Shown here one piece after another: positions 18,701 to 26,628 of a stretch of DNA of 64,000 bases. Numbering within the stretch: position 1 is the stretch's first letter; the number at the start of each line of letters is the position of its first letter. Below the pieces are notes generated by a model. The model did not search any database, was not told where the DNA came from, and saw only the letters and a program-made list of their open reading frames with translations. Origin of the DNA: Prevotellaceae bacterium HUN156 (lineage in GTDB: Bacteria; Bacteroidota; Bacteroidia; Bacteroidales; Bacteroidaceae); contig FPIT01000005.1 in assembly GCA_900119285.1 (NCBI GenBank), positions 124,001 through 188,000 of the forward strand, read 5' to 3'. Both the position numbers and the translations under genes were made by a program.

Positions 18701-19435
18701 TAATGTATTATTGTCATTTTGGAAAGACAACTTCATTAGATGTATATCACTAAATAGTCTATACAATGGAGCCAGTCTCTTTAACTGAGCATCATCATCT
18801 GATTCTATTGCGGATTTATAAGATTGTATATCAAAATGGGTAAAAGCTATTTTGTCTTGTACTTCATTTATAAATTCAGAACCTATCAGAGGATATAATT
18901 CTTTTGTCGTATTAATAGATAGTTCCCCTCTTTTATAGGCTTTATACATTTTTACAAGTTTCTTGTTTTGATAGAAATTCTTCTCAAATTCCTGTGCATC
19001 AAAAACAAAGAACTCATACATATTGTTAGCTATTAGGTGACGTATATTTACATTATTATGCTCTATACGTTCTTCTAAGAAATAATACACAAGTTCTTGC
19101 ATGGCCTTTCTATTCAGGTCATTTACCGTTATCATTTCCTCTTTATTACTCAGGGTTTTATTCTCAATGATAATTGCCACAGGAGTTTGCCTGCCCCCAA
19201 GTCTAACAGCCCAGTCTATATCACTATCATTAGGTTTGTTTATGTCACAGCTTGAATAAAATGTATCTCTCAAGAAATCCCTTAAATATGTCTCTTGGTT
19301 CTTCTCCAAACTTTGAACCGAAATATTATCGACCAACACACGTAGTGCTTGTCGGAATTTCTTTATAGCATCTTTGGCAATAGGTACTTGACGATACGCC
19401 TTACTAATGGAATCATTAATTTTAAGTATATTCAT
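15758..19435 (-). CDS. Type IIG restriction enzyme / adenine-specific methyltransferase
   Basis: 1225 residues from the ATG at 19435 (MNILKIND). An upstream in-frame ATG adds only 12 hydrophobic residues. The N-terminal PD-(D/E)XK-like nuclease region has DSDIDWAV (about 73) and IIIENKT (about 88-94). The long middle contains NDLNRKAMQELVYYFLEER, HLIANNMYEFFVFDAQEFE and KNKKLVKMYKAYKRG-type blocks, typical of the Eco57I-like Bacteroidota family. Methylase motif I is DPAVGSGHFL (about 548) and motif IV is NPPYGV (about 831), the N6-adenine signature. The target-recognition region is C-terminal. Restriction and modification are fused, so no separate partner is needed. Low-GC codon use contrasts with neighbours and suggests acquisition. 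Confidence 0.88.
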   Translation of the reverse strand: MNILKINDSISKAYRQVPIAKDAIKKFRQALRVLVDNISVQSLEKNQETYLRDFLRDTFYSSCDINKPNDSDIDWAVRLGGRQTPVAIIIENKTLSNKEEMITVNDLNRKAMQELVYYFLEERIEHNNVNIRHLIANNMYEFFVFDAQEFEKNFYQNKKLVKMYKAYKRGELSINTTKELYPLIGSEFINEVQDKIAFTHFDIQSYKSAIESDDDAQLKRLAPLYRLFSDIHLMKLSFQNDNNTLNTHFYVELLHLLGLKEERIDNKMKIIRKPKGDRDKASFLENAINKIDAEDALHNLPNLSKYGDTEEEQIYNVALQLCISWINRLLFLKLLEAQLIKYNKGAKEYKFLTIEKIYDYDELNRLFFQVLARNYEERGEDEQRDFANVPYLNSSLFDVTDLERKVIKISSLSQKENMPLLSNSILKKDERYKKKAEMPTLEYLFAFLDAYNFASENEDEIQDTPKSLISASVLGLIFEKLNGHKDGAIYTPGTITMYMSKEAIRKTVVQKFNSKYSWKCKDFVDLQNKDLDISEANDIIDDLKICDPAVGSGHFLVSALNELLQIKYDLGILVDESGIRISKKDYTFTIEHDELIITDENNDLFIYNKNNKESRRIQKTLFDEKRKLIENCLYGVDLNPNSVNICCLRLWIELLKHSYYTEESGYKYLETLPNIDINIKCGNSLLMQNPLDNEIRQILAGTNLSFNKYNDDVRAYKRTSNKEAKHRLVEDINIIKSTLRHGLSKKSPIYKKWSESDRKLQEYREQSLLFEANKKIQERLKKAEKETAALRKELDSYRENPLYKDAFEWRYEFPEILSKTGLFQGFDCIIGNPPYGVSIKDDYRKGVCAIWKQVPDYEIYYYFIQLAAGLLKDKGYMSYIIPNTWLFNTFAKKYRLKLLENWDIQELLDCTQFNIFKSVTVRNSIVTMQRNSNGCEFIGYRNTATAKSFEELIRENIETISRNDLLELNQNWALAFSRDSEVISLVNRISKNCCQLIDYFPEISQGLIAYDKYRGQSKETIDNRAYHFTEYREGLKKWLWGEDVRRYSVMWNQKEYIDYCDGIANPRQPKFFNGKRLLVREITNPSIYSAIVEDELYNDPSILVVLDNNAYPIDVACAILNSKLATFYHFNHSPKATKGAFPKILIEDIQQFPLPSANEKIFNSIKGLVNEIMHIKKENPNISTLNKEQELDKWIYKLYGLRYEDILIIDPETTIVKEEYEKSKN

Positions 19436-19507
19436 ACAATGACATACGCATAAAAGCGAAAGAACTATCATTCGAAAGCATGTGGGATTTCCAGAACCAT
19501 AATGATA

Positions 19508-19756
19508 GAAAAAGCGTGAAACCGCCTTATCTACTTCTTAAGGTCCTAGGAAAACCCACATTGTCAGACAAGTCCAGTCCACGCTATTGCGTAGACGCAG
19601 GTACTTATTCGAGACAATGTTCATTAGAGTTTCCTAGGTTCTAAGAAGTTTCGAATATAGCACAAACGCTATAATTAATACTCAACTAAAATCATACGCC
19701 ACCCTGCACTCAGGGGAAAAGCCTTAGCTTCGCTGTTTACAGCGATTGGCCGTACT
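19508..19756 (-). ncRNA. Candidate structured RNA, rod-like, 6S RNA-like
   Basis: On the minus strand a long rod folds from about 19650 to 19533. The outer stem pairs AACTTCTTA and CCTAGGAAAC with their complements near 19533-19554. An internal bubble follows, then ACATTGTC/GACAATGT, then AAGT-CC/GGACTT, and a tip GTCTACGC-AATA-GCGTGGAC. This resembles the open-promoter mimic of 6S RNA. A terminator-like hairpin AAGGCG-GTTTCA-CGCTTT plus Ts follows at 19528-19508. A perfect promoter at 19794-19763 would start RNA near 19756, adding 5' hairpins (CGCTG/CAGCG, CCCTG/CAGGG, ATAGC/GCTAT). A weaker -7-like TATATTCG just before the rod could start a shorter form. Family is inferred from shape only. 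Confidence 0.55.
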
Positions 19757-19762
19757 TGATTG

Positions 19763-19794
19763 CAAAGGTAATGCAAATCGAGGAATAATGCAAA
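19763..19794 (-). promoter_or_regulatory. Consensus promoter upstream of the structured RNA
   Basis: Minus strand TTTG (19794-19791), exactly 20 bp, then TACCTTTG (19770-19763). This is a full match to the Bacteroidota consensus with no open reading frame directly downstream. Confidence 0.75.
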
Positions 19795-20282
19795 TAATTG
19801 AAGAAGAAATATCAACAAATAGTTTGATGGCATCATATAATGAGAATAATGTCTTCAAACTACATGCTTTTTACTTCTCACAAAAAATATTTTTTCGTTT
19901 TTTGCTGCCACTCTGCCACCAATCTTTCGGAATTCCTTTATTTACTAGGGTTTAAAGGGTGGTAGATAGTAAAATTTGCTGCCACCTTACTGCCACTGCT
20001 GCCACCACCCATAACAATTGAAGGGAGTAAAAGGGAAATAAAAGGATTATTGATGTCAAAGTGCAGGAATCATCGAAGGATGCGTTTCTAGGGCAGAAAA
20101 CGATGTTTTCCAATAGCGGAAATAATGTTTTCAGACAATTAAAATATCGTTTTCAAATAGCTATTACTGAAAAACAGTTCCCCTAAAAAATAGTGCACAA
20201 ATAGTTTGACGACATAATTCGAGGAGTTTGACGGCATAATTCCCTTCGAATTTACGCATAATTCGCATCGAATTTAGGCTTC
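19795..20282 (+). other. Non-coding AT-rich stretch with short repeats
   Basis: No supportable gene. It contains direct repeats of TTTGCTGCCAC...GCCACC (19901-19920 and 19975-20010), with GGGTGGT (19957-19963) complementary to ACCACCC (20004-20010), so a foldback is possible. Around 20085-20160 there are short GAAAAC/GTTTTC palindromes. At 20205-20280 lie repeats of AGTTTGACGnCATAATTC and a GAATTTACGCATAATTC motif. The latter appears inverted and tripled before copy B of the large repeat. Confidence 0.5.
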
Positions 20283-20785
20283 AAACTATTCGGATGTAGG
20301 CTACATTCAAATTAGGGGTTACGAAAGAGCCACTTTAGCATCGCAATACAATAACTATTGATGTCCTATACAGTAACTCTTGACCTCCTAAAGTGGCACT
20401 ATTGAAGGCCAAGAATAGCTATCTCAGCTCTGCGATAGCTGTACTCAGAGTTGGCTTAGCTGTAACTCTCTAATACTCGTAAGGGCATTCCGTATTCTAA
20501 TAAAGGTTTTCGCAAAAACTATTAACCTATTAACATGACACGCCGCAAACCACGATATACAGGGCGTTTCAGGCATGTTAATAGTTTGCTAACTATTAAC
20601 ATACATCTACTATACTTCAAATTTTAACGACCACAGATTACACAGATGGCACAGATTTTTTAGATTATTTTTCAACAATGTAGGTTAGTAGTATGTTAAT
20701 AGTTTAGACAACTATTAACATGGTCCAAGTCCTTTGTACATCGGCATTTGAGGGCAGTCATGTTAATAGGTTAATAGTTTTTGCG
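20283..20785 (+). repeat. Large non-coding foldback repeat, copy A
   Basis: About 500 bp matching 46192-46770 in the same orientation. The 3' half (20511-20785) is bounded by a perfect 29-bp terminal inverted repeat (20511-20539 with 20757-20785). It contains two internal hairpins with identical 12-bp stems ATGTTAATAGTT/AACTATTAACAT (20575-20602 and 20693-20721). The 5' half carries GCCACTTTAG/CTAAAGTGGC inverted repeats around two CAATAACTATTG-type units and a GTATTC-ending hairpin near 20475-20500. The centre (about 20620-20675) does not match copy B. No coding frame. Confidence 0.85.
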
Positions 20786-20901
20786 TTGAAACTTGTTTGT
20801 ATTTTTTCAGATAGGCATTAAACCTTTAGCAGCACAGTACGTCAAAAGGAGAAAAACATTACTTATAACCTATTTATTAACAATTAAAAACTTTTTTGAC
20901 A

Positions 20902-21414
20902 ATGAAAAAAGTATTCATGATGATGGCTTTATTGGCCATTCCTTTTGCCATGATGGGACAGACAAAGTTCCACGATGTAGAATTCAACGAAGCTAACGGT
21001 CCTGTAAAGAAGATTGTAAGCAGCACCATGGGACGTGAGCAGGTTATCAACTTCACTAAGGAGGGTAAGATGGAGCGCGAAGGTCTGACCAACGCTGTGT
21101 ACGACGCCAATGGTTTCCTGCAGTCAGCTACTATGACCATGATGCAGGGTCAGGCTGTTGATGTAAAGTACAAGTGGGAGAATGGCCGTGTTGTAAGCCA
21201 GAGCATGAGCATGATGGGTCGCGACATGACTACTAAGCGCACTTACAATGATAAGGGTGCTGTTGCTGCCGAGTCTATGGACATGGGTGGCCAGGAGATG
21301 AACATTCCTTATACCGACTATAAGTATGATGACCACGGCAACTGGATTAGCCGCAAGACCTCTATGATGGGTCAGGAGATGGTTCAGACTCGTACTATTG
21401 AGTATTATGAATAA
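20902..21414 (+). CDS. Small secreted protein with YD/RHS-like repeats
   Basis: 170 residues from the ATG at 20902. A signal peptide (MKKVFMMMALLAIPFAMMGQ) precedes four to five short beta repeats of the form YDANG.L.SAT / YKWENGRVVSQSMSMMG / YNDKGAVAAESM / YKYDDHGNWISRKTSMMG, which resemble RHS or MORN-like YD repeats. Probably an envelope or periplasmic beta-sheet protein. No catalytic residues are recognised. It is methionine-rich, with MMG repeated. The gene is alone, between foldback copy A and a terminator. Confidence 0.7.
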   Translation: MKKVFMMMALLAIPFAMMGQTKFHDVEFNEANGPVKKIVSSTMGREQVINFTKEGKMEREGLTNAVYDANGFLQSATMTMMQGQAVDVKYKWENGRVVSQSMSMMGRDMTTKRTYNDKGAVAAESMDMGGQEMNIPYTDYKYDDHGNWISRKTSMMGQEMVQTRTIEYYE

Positions 21415-21458
21415 TCTTCTGTAAGAAGTCTGATATACATAACACAGAATAATCATTA

Positions 21459-21494
21459 TCGCCTGAAGGTCAGCGACCTTTGGGCGATATTTTT
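21459..21494 (+). terminator. Rho-independent terminator
   Basis: Stem TCGCC-TG-AAGGTC / GACCTT-TG-GGCGA with an AGC loop, followed by ATTTTT, 45 bases after the YD-repeat gene. Confidence 0.8.
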
Positions 21495-21516
21495 GTCAAA
21501 ACTTCTAGTCTTCATA

Positions 21517-21548
21517 TTTGGCGGTTTCGGTTTTTCTTCGTACTTTTG
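21517..21548 (+). promoter_or_regulatory. Promoter of the RelA/SpoT-family gene
   Basis: TTTG (21517-21520), 20 bp, TACTTTTG (21541-21548): full consensus, 36 bases before the ATG. Confidence 0.7.
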
Positions 21549-21584
21549 CATTATATAGTAGATTACTAACCAAACATTTGACGT

Positions 21585-22688
21585 ATGAGCCACAACAAAG
21601 AATACCACCTCAACCCGCATGGTCTGGAGCTAATGCAACAGTACAAAGACCGTCTGCCCATCTTCCAACGCATGGAGACTTTAGCGTTTGACGCACTGCA
21701 GCAGGCATTAAGCCAGCAGGGGCTTTACGTGACGTCTATTGAGCATCGCATCAAGAAGGAAAACTCTTTAGCGGGTAAGCTGGAGTTGAAAGGCAACAAA
21801 TACAACTCGCTGAGCGACATCACGGACATCCTTGGCATCCGCATCATCACATTCTACACTGATGATGTAGACAAGGTGGCTGCTATCGTTCAGCAGATAT
21901 TCAAGATAGACTGGGAGGAATCTGTAGACAAGCGCAAGCGCCACGAGCTGACCAGCTTTGGCTATAACTCGCTGCACTATATCTGTCGACTGCCCAAGAC
22001 ACTGGCTAATGATCCTGCAATGCCTGAGCTCAACGAATATCGTTTTGAGTTGCAGATGCGCACGGCCTTGCAGCATGTATGGTCAACCATTGAACATGAC
22101 ATCGGCTATAAGGGCGAGGTGAAGATGCCAAGTGAGTATCGTCGACAGTTTAGCCGACTGGCAGGAACGCTGGAACTGATAGACGATGAATTTAGTCGTC
22201 TGCGCACCACTATGACAGACTATCGTCGCAAAGTGCAGGGATTGGTCAATTCAGGACAACTGGATGAAGTAATGCTGGATGGCGACTCCTTCCGCAGTTT
22301 CCTGACGCTGAAACCCTTTGAGCGCCTAAACCAGCGTATTGCTGCCGTTAATCAGGCAGAGATATACCCTGCCCCACTACAGGTATTCCTGCCCGTATTG
22401 GAACACTTTGAGTTAAACACTCTGGGTGATGTGCAGCGCTTTATCGATGCCAACAAAGATGATGCTTATCAATATGCGCTCACAGACCTTGCTGTTACCG
22501 ACCTTGACATCTTGTCTGAAAGCATTGGCCTGCAGAGCCTCTGCATTGTTCACGCCCTGAAGAACGGCAATGGTCGTAATGACATTAAGCTGCTTTTCGA
22601 CACGCTTAATGGAGCGTCAGAAAACAATTGGAGCATCGCAGACCTGATCATTGACCAAGCGGCGACACTCCCATTTATTAATAATTAG
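21585..22688 (+). CDS. RelA/SpoT-domain (p)ppGpp synthetase-like protein
   Basis: 367 residues. The synthetase domain covers about 20-215 with the expected blocks: EHRIKKENSLAGKL (pyrophosphate-donor loop), LSDITDILGIRII, FGYNSLHYI, and ELQMRTALQHVWSTIEHDIGYK. There is no N-terminal HD hydrolase and no TGS/ACT regulatory region, so it belongs to the small alarmone synthetase side of the family. The C-terminal 150 residues are unassigned helical sequence not found in RelP/RelQ. Predicted product (p)ppGpp or a related alarmone; activity is inferred. Monocistronic, with its own promoter. Confidence 0.85.
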   Translation: MSHNKEYHLNPHGLELMQQYKDRLPIFQRMETLAFDALQQALSQQGLYVTSIEHRIKKENSLAGKLELKGNKYNSLSDITDILGIRIITFYTDDVDKVAAIVQQIFKIDWEESVDKRKRHELTSFGYNSLHYICRLPKTLANDPAMPELNEYRFELQMRTALQHVWSTIEHDIGYKGEVKMPSEYRRQFSRLAGTLELIDDEFSRLRTTMTDYRRKVQGLVNSGQLDEVMLDGDSFRSFLTLKPFERLNQRIAAVNQAEIYPAPLQVFLPVLEHFELNTLGDVQRFIDANKDDAYQYALTDLAVTDLDILSESIGLQSLCIVHALKNGNGRNDIKLLFDTLNGASENNWSIADLIIDQAATLPFINN

Positions 22689-22704
22689 AAATCGACTTCA
22701 GAGT

Positions 22705-24246
22705 TTACTTAGCGTAAGCTACAGAACGAGTCTCACGGATAACGGTAATCTTTACCTGTCCGGGATAAGTCATCTCATTCTGAATCTTTGAGGCAATCTG
22801 TCCGCTGAGTGCCTCGGTCTCTGCATCGTCCATCTTGTCGGCACCAACAATAACGCGCAACTCGCGACCAGCCTGAATAGCGTAGGTCTTGGTAACGCCA
22901 GGATAAGACATTGCGATGGCCTCCAAATCGTTGAGACGCTTGATGTAAGCCTCAACAATCTCACGACGAGCACCAGGACGAGCACCACTGATAGCATCAC
23001 AAATCTGAACGATAGGAGCCAACAGTGTCTGCATCTCCATCTCATCGTGGTGAGCACCGATAGCATTGCATATATCGGGCTTCTCCTTAAACTTCTCTGC
23101 TATCTTAGCACCATAGATTGCGTGTGGATCATCGGTATCCTCATCGGGCACCTTACCAATATCGTGCAACAGACCGGCACGCTTAGCCTTCTTAGGATTC
23201 AGGCCCAGCTCAGCAGCCATTACTGCACAGAGGTTGGCAGTCTCACGAGCGTGCTGCAACAGGTTCTGACCATATGAAGAACGATACTTCATCTTACCGA
23301 TGATACGAATCAATTCGGGGTGCAAGCCGTGAATACCGAGGTCGATAGCAGTACGCTTACCTGTCTCGATAATCTCATTCTCCAACTGCTTCTTTACCTT
23401 AGCAACAACCTCCTCGATACGTGCTGGGTGGATACGGCCGTCAGCTACCAACTGGTGGAGTGCCAAGCGACAAGTCTCACGACGTACGGGATCGAAGGCT
23501 GAGATAACGATAGCCTCGGGAGTATCGTCAACAACGATTTCAACACCGCAGGCTGCTTCCAAAGCACGGATATTACGACCCTCACGACCAATCACACGAC
23601 CTTTCACATCGTCGTTATCAATATGGAATACTGATACAGAGTTCTCAACAGCAGTTTCAGTAGCTACACGCTGAATTGTCTGGATAACAATTTTCTTGGC
23701 CTGAGCATTAGCATTGAGCTTAGCCTCATCCATAATCTCGTTGATGTAAGCCTGAGCGTCAGTCTTTGCCTCATCCTTCAATGATTCTACCAAGCGAGCT
23801 TTAGCCTCATCAGCAGAAAGACCAGAAAGTTCTTCGAGCTTAGCACGCTCTTGCATCTGCATCTTTTCCAGTTCTTCTTGTTTTAGGGTCAGCAGCTTTT
23901 TCTCGTTGTCAATACGGTTCTGCTGGTTGTCGAGTTCATTCTTGCGGCGTCCGAGTTCCTCCTGGCGCTGATTGAGCGACATTTCGCGCTGCTTCAGCTT
24001 GTTTTCGCTCTGTTGGAAATGCTGATTACGCTGCTGCACTTCCTTTTCCAGTTCGCTTTTCTTGTTGAGGAATTTTTCTTTTACCTCCAGCAGTTTCTTT
24101 TCTTTGATGACTTCTGCTTCTTTTTTAGCAGCATCGACCATCTCATTATATTTTCCCTTAATAACAAAGCGGAAAATCATGAAGCCACATGCGCCACCCA
24201 GAATGAGAGCAGCGGCAATGGCAATTATCGCAATAATGATGTCCAT
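22705..24246 (-). CDS. rny: Ribonuclease Y
   Basis: 513 residues, full length. Membrane-tethered endoribonuclease that starts mRNA decay. One N-terminal transmembrane helix (about 3-25), a long Glu/Lys/Gln-rich coiled coil (30-180), a KH domain with [13 protein letters not shown], and an HD domain with GLLHDIGKV and HHDE. The HD metal ligands are intact. It follows zapA by 49 bases on the same strand, so the cell-division and RNA-decay genes probably share a transcript. Confidence 0.97.
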   Translation of the reverse strand: MDIIIAIIAIAAALILGGACGFMIFRFVIKGKYNEMVDAAKKEAEVIKEKKLLEVKEKFLNKKSELEKEVQQRNQHFQQSENKLKQREMSLNQRQEELGRRKNELDNQQNRIDNEKKLLTLKQEELEKMQMQERAKLEELSGLSADEAKARLVESLKDEAKTDAQAYINEIMDEAKLNANAQAKKIVIQTIQRVATETAVENSVSVFHIDNDDVKGRVIGREGRNIRALEAACGVEIVVDDTPEAIVISAFDPVRRETCRLALHQLVADGRIHPARIEEVVAKVKKQLENEIIETGKRTAIDLGIHGLHPELIRIIGKMKYRSSYGQNLLQHARETANLCAVMAAELGLNPKKAKRAGLLHDIGKVPDEDTDDPHAIYGAKIAEKFKEKPDICNAIGAHHDEMEMQTLLAPIVQICDAISGARPGARREIVEAYIKRLNDLEAIAMSYPGVTKTYAIQAGRELRVIVGADKMDDAETEALSGQIASKIQNEMTYPGQVKITVIRETRSVAYAK

Positions 24247-24295
24247 AAGTGTTTATATATATGTGTAGAGTTAATGTTCTAAGACCTAAAGGTCA

Positions 24296-24607
24296 TCAAG
24301 TGGTCTTGCCGTCTTTGAGTGCATCCTCCATCTCAGCAGTCAGGCGGGCTAGAACATTATCATAGGGGGAAGTATCATTATGCGAATGCTCTTTCTGATA
24401 CATCAGCGCTACATCGATGAGGGTCATCAGCGCTATTGTATGATCACTCTTGCGCATCTTGTATGCCTGAGCATAGGCATTATAGCGCTCGGTGATGAGC
24501 TTGGCGGCTGCACGATAGAACTCCTCGTCTTCTCTCTTAACGACAACTTCTATCTCTTCGTCGTAGACGTGCAGTCTGATATGTAATTTCTCCTTTTGTT
24601 CTGCCAT
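24296..24607 (-). CDS. zapA: Cell division protein ZapA
   Basis: 103 residues. Z-ring-associated protein that cross-links FtsZ filaments. The N-terminal beta hairpin (KLHIRLHVYDEEIEVVVKREDEEFYRAAAKLI) and the C-terminal helix are those of ZapA. The preceding coiled-coil gene, 15 bases upstream, is typical of the Bacteroidota zapA locus. Confidence 0.9.
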   Translation of the reverse strand: MAEQKEKLHIRLHVYDEEIEVVVKREDEEFYRAAAKLITERYNAYAQAYKMRKSDHTIALMTLIDVALMYQKEHSHNDTSPYDNVLARLTAEMEDALKDGKTT

Positions 24608-24622
24608 GGCTTGTCTCTCCTG

Positions 24623-24922
24623 TTACTGATTTTCATCGCTGAGGATAGCAATGCACTTATTGACGTCGCGTATAAGCTTCGACAACCGGTCTTTGGCACC
24701 TGCCAGGTTACCATCGGTAATCTCGATCATCTTGGCCATTTTTAATGAGTCGTAATCGCTCTGCTTCTGTTCCAACTGAGCTTTCAGTTCTTTCATCGTC
24801 TTTTCGTTGCCTTCCAGCATAGAATACAACTCAGTATTCTCCTTTTTCAGTTCTTGAAAACGGAGAATCAGTTGTCTCAGACGAGTCTCAAACGTCGCTA
24901 AGGTCTTCTCGTTAGCAGTCAT
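24623..24922 (-). CDS. Coiled-coil protein upstream of zapA, ZapB-like in form
   Basis: 99 residues, almost wholly coiled coil (about 8-60, LRQLILRFQELKKENTELYSMLEGNEKTMKEL), followed by a conserved tail (GAKDRLSKLIRDVNKCIAIL). Position directly before zapA suggests a Z-ring role comparable to ZapB. This is inferred from context, since coiled coils are not diagnostic. Confidence 0.7.
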   Translation of the reverse strand: MTANEKTLATFETRLRQLILRFQELKKENTELYSMLEGNEKTMKELKAQLEQKQSDYDSLKMAKMIEITDGNLAGAKDRLSKLIRDVNKCIAILSDENQ

Positions 24923-24998
24923 ACAACTTTATTTTATTTCACAAAGGTAATAAAAAACATTAAAAATGCTTACTTTAGTGTAACAATTTTAATATTTT

Positions 24999-25616
24999 TT
25001 AATTTCCCTGTGGCTGTTTCTCTTTCTTAGCCAGCATCACAATCTTGAATACGAAGTCAGTAATCCACTCCTGTGAGAAGCCCAACTTCTGGTTGTACTG
25101 ACGAATTGCGACTACAGCCTTCATTACACCTGGGTCAGAGTAATCGTTCTTAGTGAAGATGTCATTAACCGTCTTCTCTGTCATAGTGCGGATAGCGCTC
25201 TTGAAGAAACCAGGCAGGCGCAACTTAAACTTCATCAGATTACCAGTCAGCATCAACAGATCCTGTGAGAATCCTGAGAACTGATACATATAGGTCTGCA
25301 CATCCTGAGGCTTCTTGCAGCGCTTACGGATGCTGGTCTCAATCTCCTTGGTAAAGTTATCGTCCAGACCATACAAATCCTTGAACATCTTCTTACAGCG
25401 TGACTTCTCTGCCAATCCCAACTTATTGTTCTGGGTGGGCACCTTCAGTGTAGCCTTAAAAGTACGCAGGTCGGGCAGTGCAGCCAGATTAGTGATATTC
25501 AAGTCAGCAGCCATTACTGCCTGGAAATATACACGAATCAGCGTCATGAAATCCTCCATGCCACCAATTCTTTGTTCCTCCTCTTTCTTTCCGAAAATTT
25601 TATTCCAAAATGCCAT
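24999..25616 (-). CDS. Conserved protein of unknown function
   Basis: 205 residues from MAFWNKIFGKKEEE at 25616; the longer frame adds seven residues. Helical, basic, soluble (no signal or membrane segment), with a Cys/Lys cluster RKRCKKPQDVQTYMYQFSGFSQDLL in the middle. I do not recognise the family. The FWNKIFGKKE opening is a common amphipathic start in Bacteroidota. It is divergent from rmlA and upstream of the zap genes. Confidence 0.65.
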   Translation of the reverse strand: MAFWNKIFGKKEEEQRIGGMEDFMTLIRVYFQAVMAADLNITNLAALPDLRTFKATLKVPTQNNKLGLAEKSRCKKMFKDLYGLDDNFTKEIETSIRKRCKKPQDVQTYMYQFSGFSQDLLMLTGNLMKFKLRLPGFFKSAIRTMTEKTVNDIFTKNDYSDPGVMKAVVAIRQYNQKLGFSQEWITDFVFKIVMLAKKEKQPQGN

Positions 25617-25660
25617 AATATTTCGATTAATACTCAATTCGTCTGCAAAATTAGCAAATA

Positions 25661-25705
25661 ATTATGAATTATGCATTATGAATTATGAATAAATTTGTAT
25701 ATTTG
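25661..25705 (+). promoter_or_regulatory. rmlA promoter with heptad repeats
   Basis: TATATTTG (25698-25705) is the -7 element, 29 bases before the rmlA ATG. Four 7-bp units (ATTATGA, ATTATGC, ATTATGA, ATTATGA; 25661-25688) occupy the -33 region. Confidence 0.6.
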
Positions 25706-25733
25706 CAACCGAAAAGTCATAAAACCAAAGAAA

Positions 25734-26612
25734 ATGAAAGGTATTGTATTAGCAGGAGGTAGCGGAACGCGCCTCTACCCTATCACTAAAGGTGTGTCGA
25801 AGCAATTGATTCCTATCTTCGACAAGCCCATGATCTACTATCCTATATCAACCCTTATGTTGGCAGGCATCCGTGAGATTCTGATTATCTCTACACCATA
25901 CGATTTACCAGCTTTCAAGCGTCTGCTGGGCGATGGTTCCGACCTTGGTGTACGCTTCGAATATGCAGAACAGCCTTCACCCGACGGATTGGCTCAAGCC
26001 TTCATTATTGGCGAGAAATTCATCGGCGATGATTGTGCCTGCTTGGTACTGGGCGACAACATCTTCTACGGAAGCGGATTCACTGGCATGCTGAAGCAAG
26101 CTGTGAAGAGTGCCGAGGAGGATGGTCGTGCTACAGTATTCGGATATTACGTCAACGACCCTGAGCGCTATGGTGTGGCTGAGTTTGACAAGGACGGCAA
26201 CTGCCTCTCTATTGAAGAGAAACCTGCCAAACCTAAGTCTAACTATGCTGTTGTTGGTCTCTATTTCTATCCTAATAGCGTGGTTGATATTGCCAAGCAC
26301 ATCAAGCCATCTGCACGTGGCGAATTGGAGATTACTACCGTCAATCAGGAGTATCTGAAAGAGAAGAATTTGCTGGTACAAACCTTGCAGCGTGGTTTTG
26401 CTTGGTTAGATACAGGTACACACGACTCGTTGTCTGAGGCTTCAACCTTTATCGAAGTTATCGAGAAGCGTCAGGGTCTGAAAGTAGCCTGCTTGGAGGA
26501 AATTGCCTACAAGCGTGGATGGATTACTAAGGAACAACTCCAGAAGGTCGCTGAGCCAATGGCTAAGAACGACTACGGAAAATACCTGTTAAACCTCTGT
26601 AAAGACAAATAA
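25734..26612 (+). CDS. rmlA: Glucose-1-phosphate thymidylyltransferase
   Basis: 292 residues from [16 protein letters not shown]. The longer frame reads through the promoter and is rejected. First step of dTDP-L-rhamnose synthesis: glucose-1-phosphate plus dTTP to dTDP-glucose. Signature GGSGTRLYP and [23 protein letters not shown] is the metal site; [21 protein letters not shown]. Full length. The reductase rmlD is 37 kb away at 62.6 kb, so the pathway is not clustered here. Confidence 0.95.
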   Translation: MKGIVLAGGSGTRLYPITKGVSKQLIPIFDKPMIYYPISTLMLAGIREILIISTPYDLPAFKRLLGDGSDLGVRFEYAEQPSPDGLAQAFIIGEKFIGDDCACLVLGDNIFYGSGFTGMLKQAVKSAEEDGRATVFGYYVNDPERYGVAEFDKDGNCLSIEEKPAKPKSNYAVVGLYFYPNSVVDIAKHIKPSARGELEITTVNQEYLKEKNLLVQTLQRGFAWLDTGTHDSLSEASTFIEVIEKRQGLKVACLEEIAYKRGWITKEQLQKVAEPMAKNDYGKYLLNLCKDK

Positions 26613-26628
26613 CAAGAGAACGGGGGCA

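Noticed and set aside
24247..24295. 6S RNA between zapA and rny, as zapA neighbours ssrS in some bacteria
   Set aside because: The gap is only 49 bases, too short for such an RNA; the better candidate is at 19.5 kb.
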